Assembly: GCA_034506335.1 (NCBI GenBank)
Contig: JAPDPR010000005.1
Location: 61,896 to 125,895, forward strand
Length of the DNA stretch: 64,000 bases
Direction: 5' to 3'
DNA from: a candidate division KSB1 bacterium
GTDB taxonomy: Bacteria > Zhuqueibacterota > Zhuqueibacteria > JANLFK01 > Oleimicrobiaceae
Shown piece by piece: positions 7,762-16,795 of the stretch (within the stretch, counting starts at the first letter, position 1; every line of letters starts with the position of its first letter). The notes beneath the pieces are model-generated. The model saw nothing but the letters and a program-made list of their open reading frames with translations. It was not told the origin of the DNA and did not search any database. The translations under genes were made by a program, and so were the position numbers.

Positions 7762-9666
7762 TCACTCCTCCCTGGAGGACTTTCGCACTTCATCTTGCCC
7801 CAACCGGCGCCCCTCGCCCTGGCTGTTTTGTCCCTCCGGATGCGACCATTGCCCCGGCTGCATCAGCCCATCTTGATGCAGCTGCACCTTCAGTCTTTCC
7901 TCCTCAAACATCCTCTCTATGTTCTCCCGCAGCTCCGGATACAGGGTGGGGTCCTCCTCGCCCACTGCCGTCTCCTCCAGCCGTTGCCCCTCATAACCTT
8001 TCCTCTTTGCCACGACCCGGTAGGAAAAAGAGGCATTGCTCGTCCCACCCTGCAGCTCAAAGACGTCGAACCCGGTGGTGGAGGTCTTCACGTAAGTCCC
8101 TCTGCAGTCATCCCTGAGCTGGATGAAGACCTTCATCGGATGCTCAGCATTGATGGTTACCGTCTCCAAAAAGAGCGGGTCAAGTTCCACGTGGGCCCTC
8201 CCATTGACCAGCTGTCCCTCGCCAAAGTCCTCAAACCACACCTCCGGGCTCTCGATGACGCTCATGAGCCTGTGCCCGCGGGAGGTCCTCAACACGGCGC
8301 TCTTGTTACCGGAGGCAACGAGATCGCCCGCCGCGTATACCGCAGCACCGCTGCCGCCGGCGGCCTCTTGAGCATACACGCCATAGTGCACGCCGGTGCC
8401 CGCAGGCAAAGCAGTAAAGTAGGCACCGTAGACGTCGCCCGAGGAGGTGTTCTCGCCATAGGCATAGGCCCCGTAGACCGGGGCGCTTGCGGCACCATAC
8501 GCCACCCCTACCACACCGTAGTGGTCACCCGTGCCCTCTGAAGAAGCCAAAAATCTGCCACCGTAAACCCGTGCCGAGCCGTAGTTTGTGCCGAAGCCGT
8601 GGACTCCGCAGACCCGGCCGGTTGAGGCACCGTACCCTTCCGCCCTTACACCATAGTGCATACCCGTGCCCTCCTCCGAAGTGACGAAATAGCCACCGTG
8701 GGCCTCGCCCGAGGAGACGTTGCTGCCATAGCCGTAAACCCCGAAGACATAGGCGTTTGAGGCACCAAGCCCTCCCCCCTCCACACCGCAGTGGATACCC
8801 GTGCCCTCTGGAGTAGTCTGAAAAAAGCCACCGAAGGCGCGGCCCGAGGAGGTGTTATGGCCGATGCCCCTGACGCCAAACGCACCGGCGCTCGAGGCAC
8901 TACCCGCTCTCCCCTCCACACCGTAGTGATCGCCCGTGCCCTCCAAAGAAGTTTCAAATATGCCACCGCGGGCAAGGCCAGATGAGGTGTTTTCCCCATA
9001 GCCGTACACCCCACAAGCCGCCGTTGTTGTTCCACCACCTTGGAGCTTGAGGGCAGTTATCGTCGTTGAGGTGTCGATGTCGTTACCCTTGATTGTGCCA
9101 TCCTGGATCATTGCACTGGTCACGGTAATGACATCTGACCCGCCCTGGTTGTGGGTGCTTGAATGCGGCCCCGGAGGCAGACCCGGCGGCAGCACTGTCG
9201 CAGGAAACTTTCCGTCCGCCCCTAAGGGAAAGAGCGAGTTGGCGGTCGGTGTAGCGCTGGCCGCAATGCCGTTGACTCTCTCAGCGTTCGCACTCCGCAA
9301 GCTATATGGAACACCTGTCAATGCTATCCTTGGAGTGAGCTCCGAATCACCCCCCACCGTCACCCCAAGCCAATAGGGCCTGTCAAAAGGAAGCGTTAGG
9401 GGGCTGAAACTGCCGAGAATCACATTGAAGATTCCCTTGCTCACCGCGACCGATTGCCCCTCCCACCATAGCACACTCCCTGCTGTGGCCACATCGTAGA
9501 GCCTGAAAGTAAGATAGTAGTTGCCGTCAGGCAGCACAGCACCCGTGGCATCGGTCAAGACCCCTTGGTAACTGACGGTCCGGGGAATCTGTCCCCAAGC
9601 GATTCCCCCCGTCGAAATCGCGACCAACGCCACACAAGGTGTCCAGAGAAAGAGTGTCCGTCTCAT
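7762..9666 (-). CDS. secreted surface protein with five 45-residue Gly-rich repeats
   Basis: A 634-residue exported protein. The signal peptide (MRRTLFLWTPCVALVAISTG...AWGQ) is followed by a module of about 120 residues with the lines VSYQGVLTDATGAVLPDGNY and RPYWLGVTVGGDSELTPRIA, a pattern I associate with surface proteins of FCB-group bacteria. The middle holds five units of about 45 residues, each like FGVYGYGSNVSSGEAHGGYF followed by EGTGMHYGV. The C-terminal 150 residues contain a beta-rich domain and a charged tail (EEERLKVQLHQDG) with no obvious sorting motif. The ATG at 9666 follows GGAGGAG with a six-base gap. It is 75 bases downstream of a gene for a sorting-domain protein and may share its transcript. 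Function unknown; fibre- or stalk-like adhesion is possible. Confidence 0.75.
   Translation of the reverse strand: MRRTLFLWTPCVALVAISTGGIAWGQIPRTVSYQGVLTDATGAVLPDGNYYLTFRLYDVATAGSVLWWEGQSVAVSKGIFNVILGSFSPLTLPFDRPYWLGVTVGGDSELTPRIALTGVPYSLRSANAERVNGIAASATPTANSLFPLGADGKFPATVLPPGLPPGPHSSTHNQGGSDVITVTSAMIQDGTIKGNDIDTSTTITALKLQGGGTTTAACGVYGYGENTSSGLARGGIFETSLEGTGDHYGVEGRAGSASSAGAFGVRGIGHNTSSGRAFGGFFQTTPEGTGIHCGVEGGGLGASNAYVFGVYGYGSNVSSGEAHGGYFVTSEEGTGMHYGVRAEGYGASTGRVCGVHGFGTNYGSARVYGGRFLASSEGTGDHYGVVGVAYGAASAPVYGAYAYGENTSSGDVYGAYFTALPAGTGVHYGVYAQEAAGGSGAAVYAAGDLVASGNKSAVLRTSRGHRLMSVIESPEVWFEDFGEGQLVNGRAHVELDPLFLETVTINAEHPMKVFIQLRDDCRGTYVKTSTTGFDVFELQGGTSNASFSYRVVAKRKGYEGQRLEETAVGEEDPTLYPELRENIERMFEEERLKVQLHQDGLMQPGQWSHPEGQNSQGEGRRLGQDEVRKSSREE
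8338..9015 (-). repeat. five tandem 45-residue coding repeats
   Basis: Five in-frame units of 45-46 residues inside the surface protein. The consensus is roughly (F/C/Y)GVxGYGxNTSSGxAxGGxF, then (E)GTGxHYGVxGxxxGAS. The regular Gly, Tyr and His positions suggest a solenoid of short beta-strands. Units differ in sequence, so the duplication is old or the units have diversified. Confidence 0.85.
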
Positions 9667-9741
9667 GACATTCTCCTCCATTCGCGCTTGCGCTTCCCAG
9701 CCGAAAAAGGTCAAACTTTTTTCGCCGCACTTCTGGCCCCG

Positions 9742-10347
9742 TTACCTCAGCAACAGGAGCCTCTTTGTTTGAGAAAATCCTCCACCCGAATCAGGCGAAG
9801 GATCCTTCGCGTGAAGGCGGTAGAAGTAGACCCCGGTAGACAGTCCCTCGGCATTGAAGACCACCTTGTACTCGCCTGGCTCAAGCTCCTTGTCCACCAG
9901 GGTTGCCACCTCTCTGCCCAGCACGTCCACTAGCACCAAGCTCACCGCCGAGCGCTTGGGAAGCGCAAAGCAAATGGTGGTGGCGGGATTGAAGGGATTG
10001 GGATAGTTCTGCTCCAGCCGGTACTCCTTGGGCAGAGTCTCTGCCGCTTGCTCCACGCTGGTGATGAGGCCGCCCGAGGCGTACCAGAACCCCGCCCCGT
10101 TGATGTGGCTCACGCCGCTCAGCACGCCGATGGCCGGCTGACCCACCGTGCTAACGATGCGGTAGCTGGCGTTGCCAATGGCGCCACCCCCACTGCCCAC
10201 CACGCTCTGCGCCACTTGATACTGTGCGGCAGCATCGTGCTGCAAGATCAGAGCGGTGGCCAAAGCCATAACCATGGCGCCCATGGCCCCAGGTCCATTC
10301 CTTGTCTTCCGCCAGCTTCGCGGCGGACTCTTAGATGTGCTCTTCAT
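9742..10347 (-). CDS. secreted protein with C-terminal sorting (T9SS type A-like) domain
   Basis: A 201-residue protein. A long, Arg/Lys-rich N-region is followed by a hydrophobic signal core (MGAMVMALATALILQHDAAAQ). The short body has YQVAQSVVGSGGGAIGNASY and VGQPAIGVLSG, a motif common in small FCB exported proteins. The C-terminal 85 residues form a sorting domain: YRLEQNYPNPFNPATTICFA, DVLGREVATLVDKELEPGEY, then STGVYFYRL and a basic end KRLLLLR. The start at 10347 has GGAGGAA eight bases upstream. The domain suggests export through a type IX-like route and surface anchoring or release. No T9SS core gene lies in this window. Function is unknown. Confidence 0.8.
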   Translation of the reverse strand: MKSTSKSPPRSWRKTRNGPGAMGAMVMALATALILQHDAAAQYQVAQSVVGSGGGAIGNASYRIVSTVGQPAIGVLSGVSHINGAGFWYASGGLITSVEQAAETLPKEYRLEQNYPNPFNPATTICFALPKRSAVSLVLVDVLGREVATLVDKELEPGEYKVVFNAEGLSTGVYFYRLHAKDPSPDSGGGFSQTKRLLLLR

Positions 10348-10477
10348 CGGCAAATTCCTCCTCAACACTTTTCGCAGTTTGATTCCGAAGCCCATCAATT
10401 CCGGTGCCACAAATCCTCAATGGCCGCTTCCGGTTAGCCCGCCAACACCTCCTGGAGGGCTTCGCTCAGAAAAGCAA

Positions 10478-10521
10478 AGGCCTGGGTGTAAGATACCCTT
10501 TGGCATCATACACTCAGGCCT
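10478..10521 (-). terminator. terminator-like hairpin upstream of the sorting-domain gene
   Basis: AGGCCTGGGTGTA (10478-10490) and TACACTCAGGCCT (10509-10521) pair over 13 positions with one G-U type mismatch. Read on the minus strand the stem is followed by TTTGCTTTTCT. It lies upstream of the gene starting at 10347, so it ends a separate short transcript or acts as an attenuator. Confidence 0.65.
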
Positions 10522-10772
10522 CTGCCTCAGCAGTCGCCACGCCCCGCGCCTGCTGTGCTGCCCTAACCGTCCAGACACCAGGCACCGCAGGATCGCCCCA
10601 CGGTTCTTTGTGAACGCAGGCCTCACTGCTTCTTCACCTCGGGCGTTCAGGCCCTCGCCCTCCGCCCGGCTGAACCAGTTGGGAGGTCCGTAAGTCAGTA
10701 GTGGAACGACCCGCGGTCCACTGGGTGGGAGTTAGGTTCGCCGCCCATGGCGTAGCTCTTCCCCCGAGCCTG
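10478..10772 (-). ncRNA. possible small RNA or regulatory leader
   Basis: Between the promoter-like element at 10778-10805 and the terminator-like hairpin at 10478-10521 lies about 290 bases on the minus strand without a convincing reading frame. It matches none of the conserved signatures of RNase P RNA, tmRNA or SRP RNA that I know. It could be a structured small RNA or a leader that attenuates the sorting-domain gene. This is inferred only from the promoter-terminator pair. Confidence 0.3.
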
Positions 10773-10777
10773 ACCCA

Positions 10778-10805
10778 ATTTAAGAACACCAGGCGGAAAA
10801 GTCAA
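10778..10805 (-). promoter_or_regulatory. promoter-like element
   Basis: On the minus strand TTGACT (10805-10800) is followed after 16 bases by TTAAAT (10783-10778). The -35 element is good and the -10 element moderate. It points toward the possible small RNA and the secreted-protein genes. Confidence 0.5.
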
Positions 10806-11959
10806 GTTTTTTTTGTCCGAGAGTTACTTTTGCCGCGGGTCGCCGGGCAGCGAGCCCCTATTCCGGGCGAGGTCTTTTCACACTCTGGGGCGGCGCGCAA
10901 AGCCAACCACCAAAGGCAACAGTGCGAGTCCCTCGTCTGCCCACGTGACCTGCCTTGACGACATCCTACCACAAGCACGGCCGGGCGGCAGTGATCTGTT
11001 GACATCGCTCCACGCAATCAAGACCTCTGCCCGATATGCGCTTGAGCCCACCACGTTAACCTCACTCCTTCACCGCTATAGGCCTCCCCTCAGGTGGTTG
11101 CCAGCTTCGCGTGGGGCACCTCAGGCCAAGCTCCGAGGCACGCGAGGACTTAGGCTAAGGCCCAGGACCAAAGTACTCCCCGGGACCTGGAAAAGAGCCA
11201 GGCAAGTGGCCGGATGCAGAGCGCTCCGCAGCGGGAGTGCACCCCCGGAATGGATTCTTGGGGGTTGGCTGTTCATCCAGGTGGCAAGACCTTATTGAGC
11301 GGAGAGGTGCCCGACGCCCCCTCTTTCCACGAACTCCAGCCCCTGCCGGGCCCACGGGCAGCTCTATGGAGCAACATTAACCCTCTGTCTCCAGACGACT
11401 TGTCTCACGGAAGTCGGCTAAGCTTCAGGCGCAAGCTGGAAGCGGTTACAAGGTCAGCACATCTCACAAAAAGCCCTGGCCGATGAGCAATACCCGCGGA
11501 GTCATGACCTCTGGCCCTGCGCAAGCTTCCTTGCCCCAGTCACCAGCAAGCATTTGCTGCCTCACCCCTGGCAAGGGCCTCAGCGAGCAGTCTCCGTAGC
11601 AAGGTCGGCCTTCCTTAGGACTGATGGCGGCGCCGGCCCTTCTCCACCCTGGCCGGGTTGCGCCAGGCTAGTTCAGAAAGGGGCCGTACACTCACTGTCC
11701 CCTACGCCCCCAATGCGAATCATCGCTTCCGGACAGAACAAGCTATGACCTGTGCAGCCAACACCGGACAAGGGAAATGGTTTCCCGCGCGAAAACCTTT
11801 GCTCCGATGACGGCAATTGTCTATATTTGCGAAAGCTCACGCCACCCAGGGGAGTTTGCCGCAAGCAACTGGAACACGCGGTCGAGGATTGCGTAAAAGT
11901 GGCGTAGCCCTTGCAAAGTGCCTCGTGGCAGCGTCAGATGAGGAACGTCCGGGAGGATC
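10806..11959. other. 1.15-kb gap without a recognisable gene
   Basis: Open frames here (for example 10813-11298 plus) show no protein-like composition, no family motifs and no good start sites. I see no RNA gene. The only signal I can support is the promoter-like element at 11799-11827 that precedes the TPR gene. Confidence 0.5.
11799..11827 (+). promoter_or_regulatory. promoter-like element for the TPR-Ton operon
   Basis: TTGCTC at 11799-11804, a 17-base spacer and TATATT at 11822-11827. The -10 matches the strong promoters elsewhere in the window; the -35 is weak. It lies about 130 bases upstream of the TPR protein start. Confidence 0.45.
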
Positions 11960-14900
11960 ATGAACAGGCAGGGTAGAAAGCGACCGCCTCTTCATCTGGG
12001 TGTGCAGGTATTGTTATGCCTGTGGGTGGCATGGCCGGTACTAGCACAAGTCCCCCTTGCTGAGGAACAGGCGATCTTTGCCGTAGCCAAGGGTTTATTC
12101 AACGATGGTCTTTATGAGCTTGCCGCAGGTGAATTGGCGAAGTTCCTGCGTGCCTATCCTCAAAGCGAGCGAGCTGCGGAAGCGCGCTTTCTCTTGGGCG
12201 AGTGCTACTTCATGCGAGGCCAGTACCGCCAGGCCATCAGAGAGTACACGGTGCTCAGCGCGCAATCGGCTCCCCCTCAGTTCGCAGCGCAGAGCACGCT
12301 CCGCATGGGCCAAGCCTACTATCACGCGGGCGACTACCCCGCTGCAGAGCGCACGCTGCGCACCTTCATCGAACGCTTCCCTGGCGACCGGCTTGCGGCC
12401 GACGGACGCTACTGGCTCGGCGAGACCTTCTACCGCATGGGACGCCACCAGGAGGCCATCGAGCAATACGGTCGTACCTACAACGCGGACCCCGAAAGTC
12501 CTCTGGCCCCCTACGCCCTCTACTCAATCGCCTGGCTTGAGGAGGAAAGGAGCCAATGGGAGAACGCGCGCAAGGCCTACCAGAAGCTGCTCCGCGACTA
12601 CCCCCGCTCGGAGCTGGCGGCCACGAGCAGGTATCGCCTCGGCTTTGTGGCCTTTGGCGCAGGTGAGTACGAAGAGGCCATTTCGGCACTCTCCGCCGCC
12701 CTCAGGGAGCACCCGGCACACAAGCTCAGCGGCCAGGCTCGTCTGACGGTGGCGGATGCGTTGGCGCGCCTCGGCAGACGACGAGAGGCCATTGCCGCCT
12801 TTACCGCGCTGCTGGACCCTGCCGTGGGCGCCGATATCACCGACCGCGCCTACTACGGCCTGGGCCTGGTCCACTTCGAACAGCAAGCCTACACGCAGGC
12901 CGAGGAAGCGTTCCGGCGCGTCATGTCCCAATTCCCGCAGAGCCCCATAGTGCCAGCCGCAGCGTACCAGGCCGGCAAATGCCGTCTGGCAATGAAGGAC
13001 ACGACAGGCGCACGTGAGCTCTTTGCCTTGGTGGCGGACCGACACCCGAAAAGCGAGCATGCACCGCGAGCGCTATTCGAACTGGCAGGCATAACATTCG
13101 TAGGAAAGCGAGTAGCAGAGGCGCGCGCCCAGTACGAACGGGTCCGAAGCTCATATCCCCAATCCGATGTGGCCCCCGAAGCCTCCTACATGATTGGCGA
13201 ATGCTACCTGGCCGAAGGGCTGCTGGACAATGCCCTGCGCGCCTATCAGGACGCGCTCGCTTCTGCGGCAAGTGTGGATCTCCGCGCGCGGACGCAGCTG
13301 CGCATTGGCTGGGTGCACCATCGCGCGGGAAGGTACATTCAAGCAGCGGCGGCATTTGATTCCGTGTTGGTGGCCCAGCGGGATACGCCTCTGGCTTATG
13401 AGGCTCTCTTCTGGAAGGCGGAGGCTGTCTACGCTGCCGGAGACTATTTGCAGGCCAACGCGTTGTATAGCCGCCTGCTCCGGGAGCAACCTCAGGGGCC
13501 GCATGCCGCCGAGGCACTCTATGGTAGCGCATGGTCTTCTTTCAAATTGGGACAGTATGCAGAGGCCGCCCGGCAGTTTGAACGGGCCCACGCCGCAGCC
13601 CTGCCAGGCAAGTTACGCTGCGACACCAAGCTCCGCCAGGGAGACGCCTATTTCAACCTCAGGGACTACAAGTCAGCAATCCGCAGCTACGCCTGGGTGG
13701 TGGAACAATGCGCACAGGAGAATGTTGCCGCGGAGGCGCAGCTCCAGGTGGGCCACTGTTACTATCGGAGCGGAGACTTTGCCGCGGCGGTGGCGGCATT
13801 CGACCGCGTGGTCCGACAGTGGCCGCAGAGCCCTTCTGCGCCGGAGGCCCAGTTCATGGTCGGCCGCGCCCAGTTCCGCGCCGGTGACTATCAGCAGGCC
13901 ATCGCCTCCTTTCACGCCGTTGGTACGCGATTCCCCACGAGCCCTTGGGCAGAGGAGGCCGCATATGCCGCGGGCGACTCGTACTACAACCAGGGCCGCT
14001 ACGACGAAGCGATTGCGCAGTACAAAGTGTTGATCGAACGCTATCCCAACAGTCGTTTTGTGGACGATGCCGTGAGCGGGATCCAATGGGCCTTGTTGCA
14101 GCAAGGCAAGAGCGAGGAGGCCATAGCCATAGCCGACCTCTATTTGCGGCAGATCAAAGACCCGGCGGCCGCGGCGGCCATCCAGTTCCGAAAGGGCGAG
14201 CTCTACTACAACATGAAGAACTATGCAGCGGCAGCCACAGAGTTCGCGCGATTGCGGGACCGGTTCCCCTCCTCGGAGCAGGCGCAGGAGAGCTGGTATT
14301 GGGTGGGCATGTGTTACCTGCAGCAGGGGGATGAGCGTGCGGCGCTTGAGGCCTTGCGCCGCCAGTGGGAGGACTATCCAAAGAGCCCCCGTGCGCCTGA
14401 GGCCTTGTTCCGCGCCGCCGAGCACCTGCGGAAAAAGAACAGGCCATCCGAGGCCATCCCCTATTTGCAGAAACTCCTGGGCGCATTCCCCCAGAGTCAG
14501 TTCGCTGCACAGGCAGCCGCGCAATTAGGGATGTGCCACCTCGAAGCGGGCAACCTGCAAGCGGCGCAAGTGCAGTTTGAGGAGGCGAAGAAACGGTTCG
14601 CCGGCACCGAGGGCGAGGCACATGCCCGGATTGGATTGGCCAGAGCCTACTTGGAACTGAAACGTTACCCCAATGCCTTGCAGGAACTACAAGGCGTGCC
14701 GAGCACGGCTCCTTCTGCGGTAGCCGCAGAGGCGCAATACCTCACAGGCGAGATCTACCTCCGCATGGGGAGTCCATTGCAGGCTGCCACCGAGTTTCTG
14801 AAAGTCAAGTATCTCTACCCGGCGGAACGGGAGTATGTCGCACGCGGGCTGTTCGGCGCAGCACAAGCCTATGAGGCCCAAGCCCGCTACAGTGAGGCAC

Positions 14901-14992
14901 GTAAGCTCTATCAGGACTTGCTCAACACCTACCCCGATCACCCTCTCGTGGCAAAGGCCAGGGAGCGCATAGAAGAGCTGCGAGGGAGGTAG
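11960..14992 (+). CDS. giant periplasmic TPR-repeat protein, first gene of the Ton operon
   Basis: A 1,010-residue exported protein. After a signal peptide (VQVLLCLWVAWPVLAQ, residues about 15-30) nearly the whole length is tetratricopeptide repeats, more than 20 by eye, of the BamD/YbgF subtype. Recurring lines include EARFLLGECYFMRGQYRQAI, YPQSERAAEARF and YRSGDFAAAVAAFDRVV. Such arrays act as protein-interaction scaffolds. The ATG follows GGGAGGATC. The stop codon lies two bases from the next start, so it is cotranscribed with the barrel, exbB, exbD and tonB. A role in assembling or coupling that envelope complex is inferred. It has no lipobox, so it is probably soluble in the periplasm. 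Confidence 0.85.
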   Translation: MNRQGRKRPPLHLGVQVLLCLWVAWPVLAQVPLAEEQAIFAVAKGLFNDGLYELAAGELAKFLRAYPQSERAAEARFLLGECYFMRGQYRQAIREYTVLSAQSAPPQFAAQSTLRMGQAYYHAGDYPAAERTLRTFIERFPGDRLAADGRYWLGETFYRMGRHQEAIEQYGRTYNADPESPLAPYALYSIAWLEEERSQWENARKAYQKLLRDYPRSELAATSRYRLGFVAFGAGEYEEAISALSAALREHPAHKLSGQARLTVADALARLGRRREAIAAFTALLDPAVGADITDRAYYGLGLVHFEQQAYTQAEEAFRRVMSQFPQSPIVPAAAYQAGKCRLAMKDTTGARELFALVADRHPKSEHAPRALFELAGITFVGKRVAEARAQYERVRSSYPQSDVAPEASYMIGECYLAEGLLDNALRAYQDALASAASVDLRARTQLRIGWVHHRAGRYIQAAAAFDSVLVAQRDTPLAYEALFWKAEAVYAAGDYLQANALYSRLLREQPQGPHAAEALYGSAWSSFKLGQYAEAARQFERAHAAALPGKLRCDTKLRQGDAYFNLRDYKSAIRSYAWVVEQCAQENVAAEAQLQVGHCYYRSGDFAAAVAAFDRVVRQWPQSPSAPEAQFMVGRAQFRAGDYQQAIASFHAVGTRFPTSPWAEEAAYAAGDSYYNQGRYDEAIAQYKVLIERYPNSRFVDDAVSGIQWALLQQGKSEEAIAIADLYLRQIKDPAAAAAIQFRKGELYYNMKNYAAAATEFARLRDRFPSSEQAQESWYWVGMCYLQQGDERAALEALRRQWEDYPKSPRAPEALFRAAEHLRKKNRPSEAIPYLQKLLGAFPQSQFAAQAAAQLGMCHLEAGNLQAAQVQFEEAKKRFAGTEGEAHARIGLARAYLELKRYPNALQELQGVPSTAPSAVAAEAQYLTGEIYLRMGSPLQAATEFLKVKYLYPAEREYVARGLFGAAQAYEAQARYSEARKLYQDLLNTYPDHPLVAKARERIEELRGR

Positions 14993-14994
14993 CC

Positions 14995-16752
14995 GTGCGG
15001 AACCGAGTGCAGGTGAGCCAGTCCATGGAAGTCAAGGTTCTTCTAACCGTTGTGGGCCGTGTGATCGTTTGCATGGCGCTGGTGGGAAGCGCCTCGGTCA
15101 CTGCATCCGCCCAGGGACAAAAGGAGACGCCGCCGGTGCGTCCCTTTGTTTCTCAAGATTCTGTGCGCGTGCCGGCACCGGAGCGACAAGAACGCCCCCA
15201 ATTGGAGCTTCCGGAGGTGCTGGTATACGGTCGAGATGTGAGCCTGCGTTTGGACGGACGCAAGTTTGATGTGACGCCCCCTTCACCAATACCGCGAGAG
15301 CTTTCGCGCCGGGAGCAAGTACTTGCCGATACCGCGGTACTGGCTGCCCGTGAAGAAGCGCCCGGTGGTCAACCGGTGGGGCCGCGTTCCCTGCTGCTCC
15401 GCTCGCGAGTCGGAAGCTATTGGACCACCGACGTGGAGGCCCTGTTCCGTCAGGCGCGCCGCCGTCTCACGTACGGCGGTGAGATGGCCTTCCGTCGGAG
15501 CGACGGCGCCGTCATCAACGGCCACTACGCCATGCTTGACCTTGTGGGGCGCTCCGGCTATCAGTTCTCACCTAGCGGCACGGTACGCGGGTATCTTTCC
15601 CTGTCCCAAAAAGGCTATGGTCTCTCAGGCGCCACCCTCCCGGACAGCAGTAGACCGAGGAAGGCGGAACGGCACACGTCCGCAGTGGGCATTGGTGCAG
15701 AGTTAGACCTTCGATCTGGCGCCCACGGCCAGTTGTTCGCCTCCTACGATTTCTTGTCGCTACGCAGCAGCGACGACACCTTGCAGGCCCAGCTCAGCCG
15801 CATTAGCGGCGGAACGCATCGTGCTGCCTTGAGGTTCTCCCAGCGCCTGGGCACCACCGACGTGTCGGGTCAAGCCAGCTACTTGCGCGAAGGTTACAGC
15901 CCTGGCTCTGGCAGGGACGTGCGAAATTCATGGGCAAAGGTTGAGTTTGGCGCGAGCAGGGCAGTCATGAAGAAAGCTCGTGCTTACCTCGGGCTGGGGC
16001 TGGAGGAGTTTTCCTCCCACCAGACGCACAAAACCGCGTTGATTGTCGTGGGGCGCATGGCGGTTCCCCTGGCGCCGGAAGTGGGCCTCACGTTGCAGGT
16101 GCGGCGCGGTCACGACTACCGCCAGATGTCCGATTGCTGGGAGGAAAACCCCTACTTTGACCCTGGAATGCAAGTGAGGCCAGTGTTTACAAAGTGCGCT
16201 CTGGCACTCGGCGCGGAGTGGCGCCTGGCCACACGCCTGGTCCTAGGGGCCCAGGTGAGCCGCTCGTGGCTCCAGAACCAGTGGTACTGGCAGCGCGATC
16301 CTGCCACCGGTTTGTTCACCGCAGGGGTGGTGCCAACTCTTGCGCTCAACCGGGCCGTGCTTACTCTTCGCGGCGAACCCAGTAGTCGGCTGGGCCTCGA
16401 CGCGCAATTCGTCCTGTGTGATGATTTCTTCGACTTGCCGCAGTTGCCGCAGGACGGAGACGTACCTTACCTTGCGCATCGCCGTTTGGCTGTAAGCGTT
16501 CCCTATCGGCTGGGTGGGCGTACCAGAGTCGAGTTCCGCAGCGACGTTATGAGCAGCCGTGCGGCCGACATGCTTTCACAGACCACGCTTCGGCCGTTCG
16601 CCCTTTTCGGCTGCACGGTGACCCATCGCCTGGGCAGACAAGTCTCCTTGTTCCTTCAGGGTGAGAACCTTACCAACCGCCGCTACCAGCGCTGGCAGGG
16701 GTATCGCGAAATGGGCCTGAGTATTCTTGCAGGGGGATTTGCGTCCTGGTGA
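14995..16752 (+). CDS. plug-less TonB-dependent-receptor-like outer-membrane barrel
   Basis: A 585-residue exported protein starting at GTG, with GGGAGG six bases upstream and two bases after the TPR stop; an ATG at 15025 is an alternative start. After the signal peptide there is a line resembling a TonB box plus the first plug strand (ELPEVLVYGRDVSL, about residues 71-84). No recognisable plug domain follows; the rest is beta-barrel strands with aromatic girdles (for example VRGYLSLSQKGYGLSG, GRTRVEFRSDVMSS). The C-terminal line FLQGENLTNRRYQRWQGYRE resembles the last strands of TonB-dependent receptors, and the protein ends with Trp. Its operon encodes a whole Ton motor, so it may be a dedicated client of that motor. 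The substrate is unknown. Confidence 0.75.
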   Translation: MRNRVQVSQSMEVKVLLTVVGRVIVCMALVGSASVTASAQGQKETPPVRPFVSQDSVRVPAPERQERPQLELPEVLVYGRDVSLRLDGRKFDVTPPSPIPRELSRREQVLADTAVLAAREEAPGGQPVGPRSLLLRSRVGSYWTTDVEALFRQARRRLTYGGEMAFRRSDGAVINGHYAMLDLVGRSGYQFSPSGTVRGYLSLSQKGYGLSGATLPDSSRPRKAERHTSAVGIGAELDLRSGAHGQLFASYDFLSLRSSDDTLQAQLSRISGGTHRAALRFSQRLGTTDVSGQASYLREGYSPGSGRDVRNSWAKVEFGASRAVMKKARAYLGLGLEEFSSHQTHKTALIVVGRMAVPLAPEVGLTLQVRRGHDYRQMSDCWEENPYFDPGMQVRPVFTKCALALGAEWRLATRLVLGAQVSRSWLQNQWYWQRDPATGLFTAGVVPTLALNRAVLTLRGEPSSRLGLDAQFVLCDDFFDLPQLPQDGDVPYLAHRRLAVSVPYRLGGRTRVEFRSDVMSSRAADMLSQTTLRPFALFGCTVTHRLGRQVSLFLQGENLTNRRYQRWQGYREMGLSILAGGFASW

Positions 16753-16795
16753 GAGAGAGGTTGAGCAGCGAGTTGAACAGATTGGTGGAGGTGAC

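Noticed and set aside
8338..9015. DNA-level tandem repeat or CRISPR-like array in the surface protein
   Set aside because: Periodicity is in the protein (45 residues) with in-frame divergence; there are no identical spaced repeats.
10813..11298. Plus-strand frame of 161 codons in the second gap
   Set aside because: No ribosome binding site, unusual composition and no family motif.
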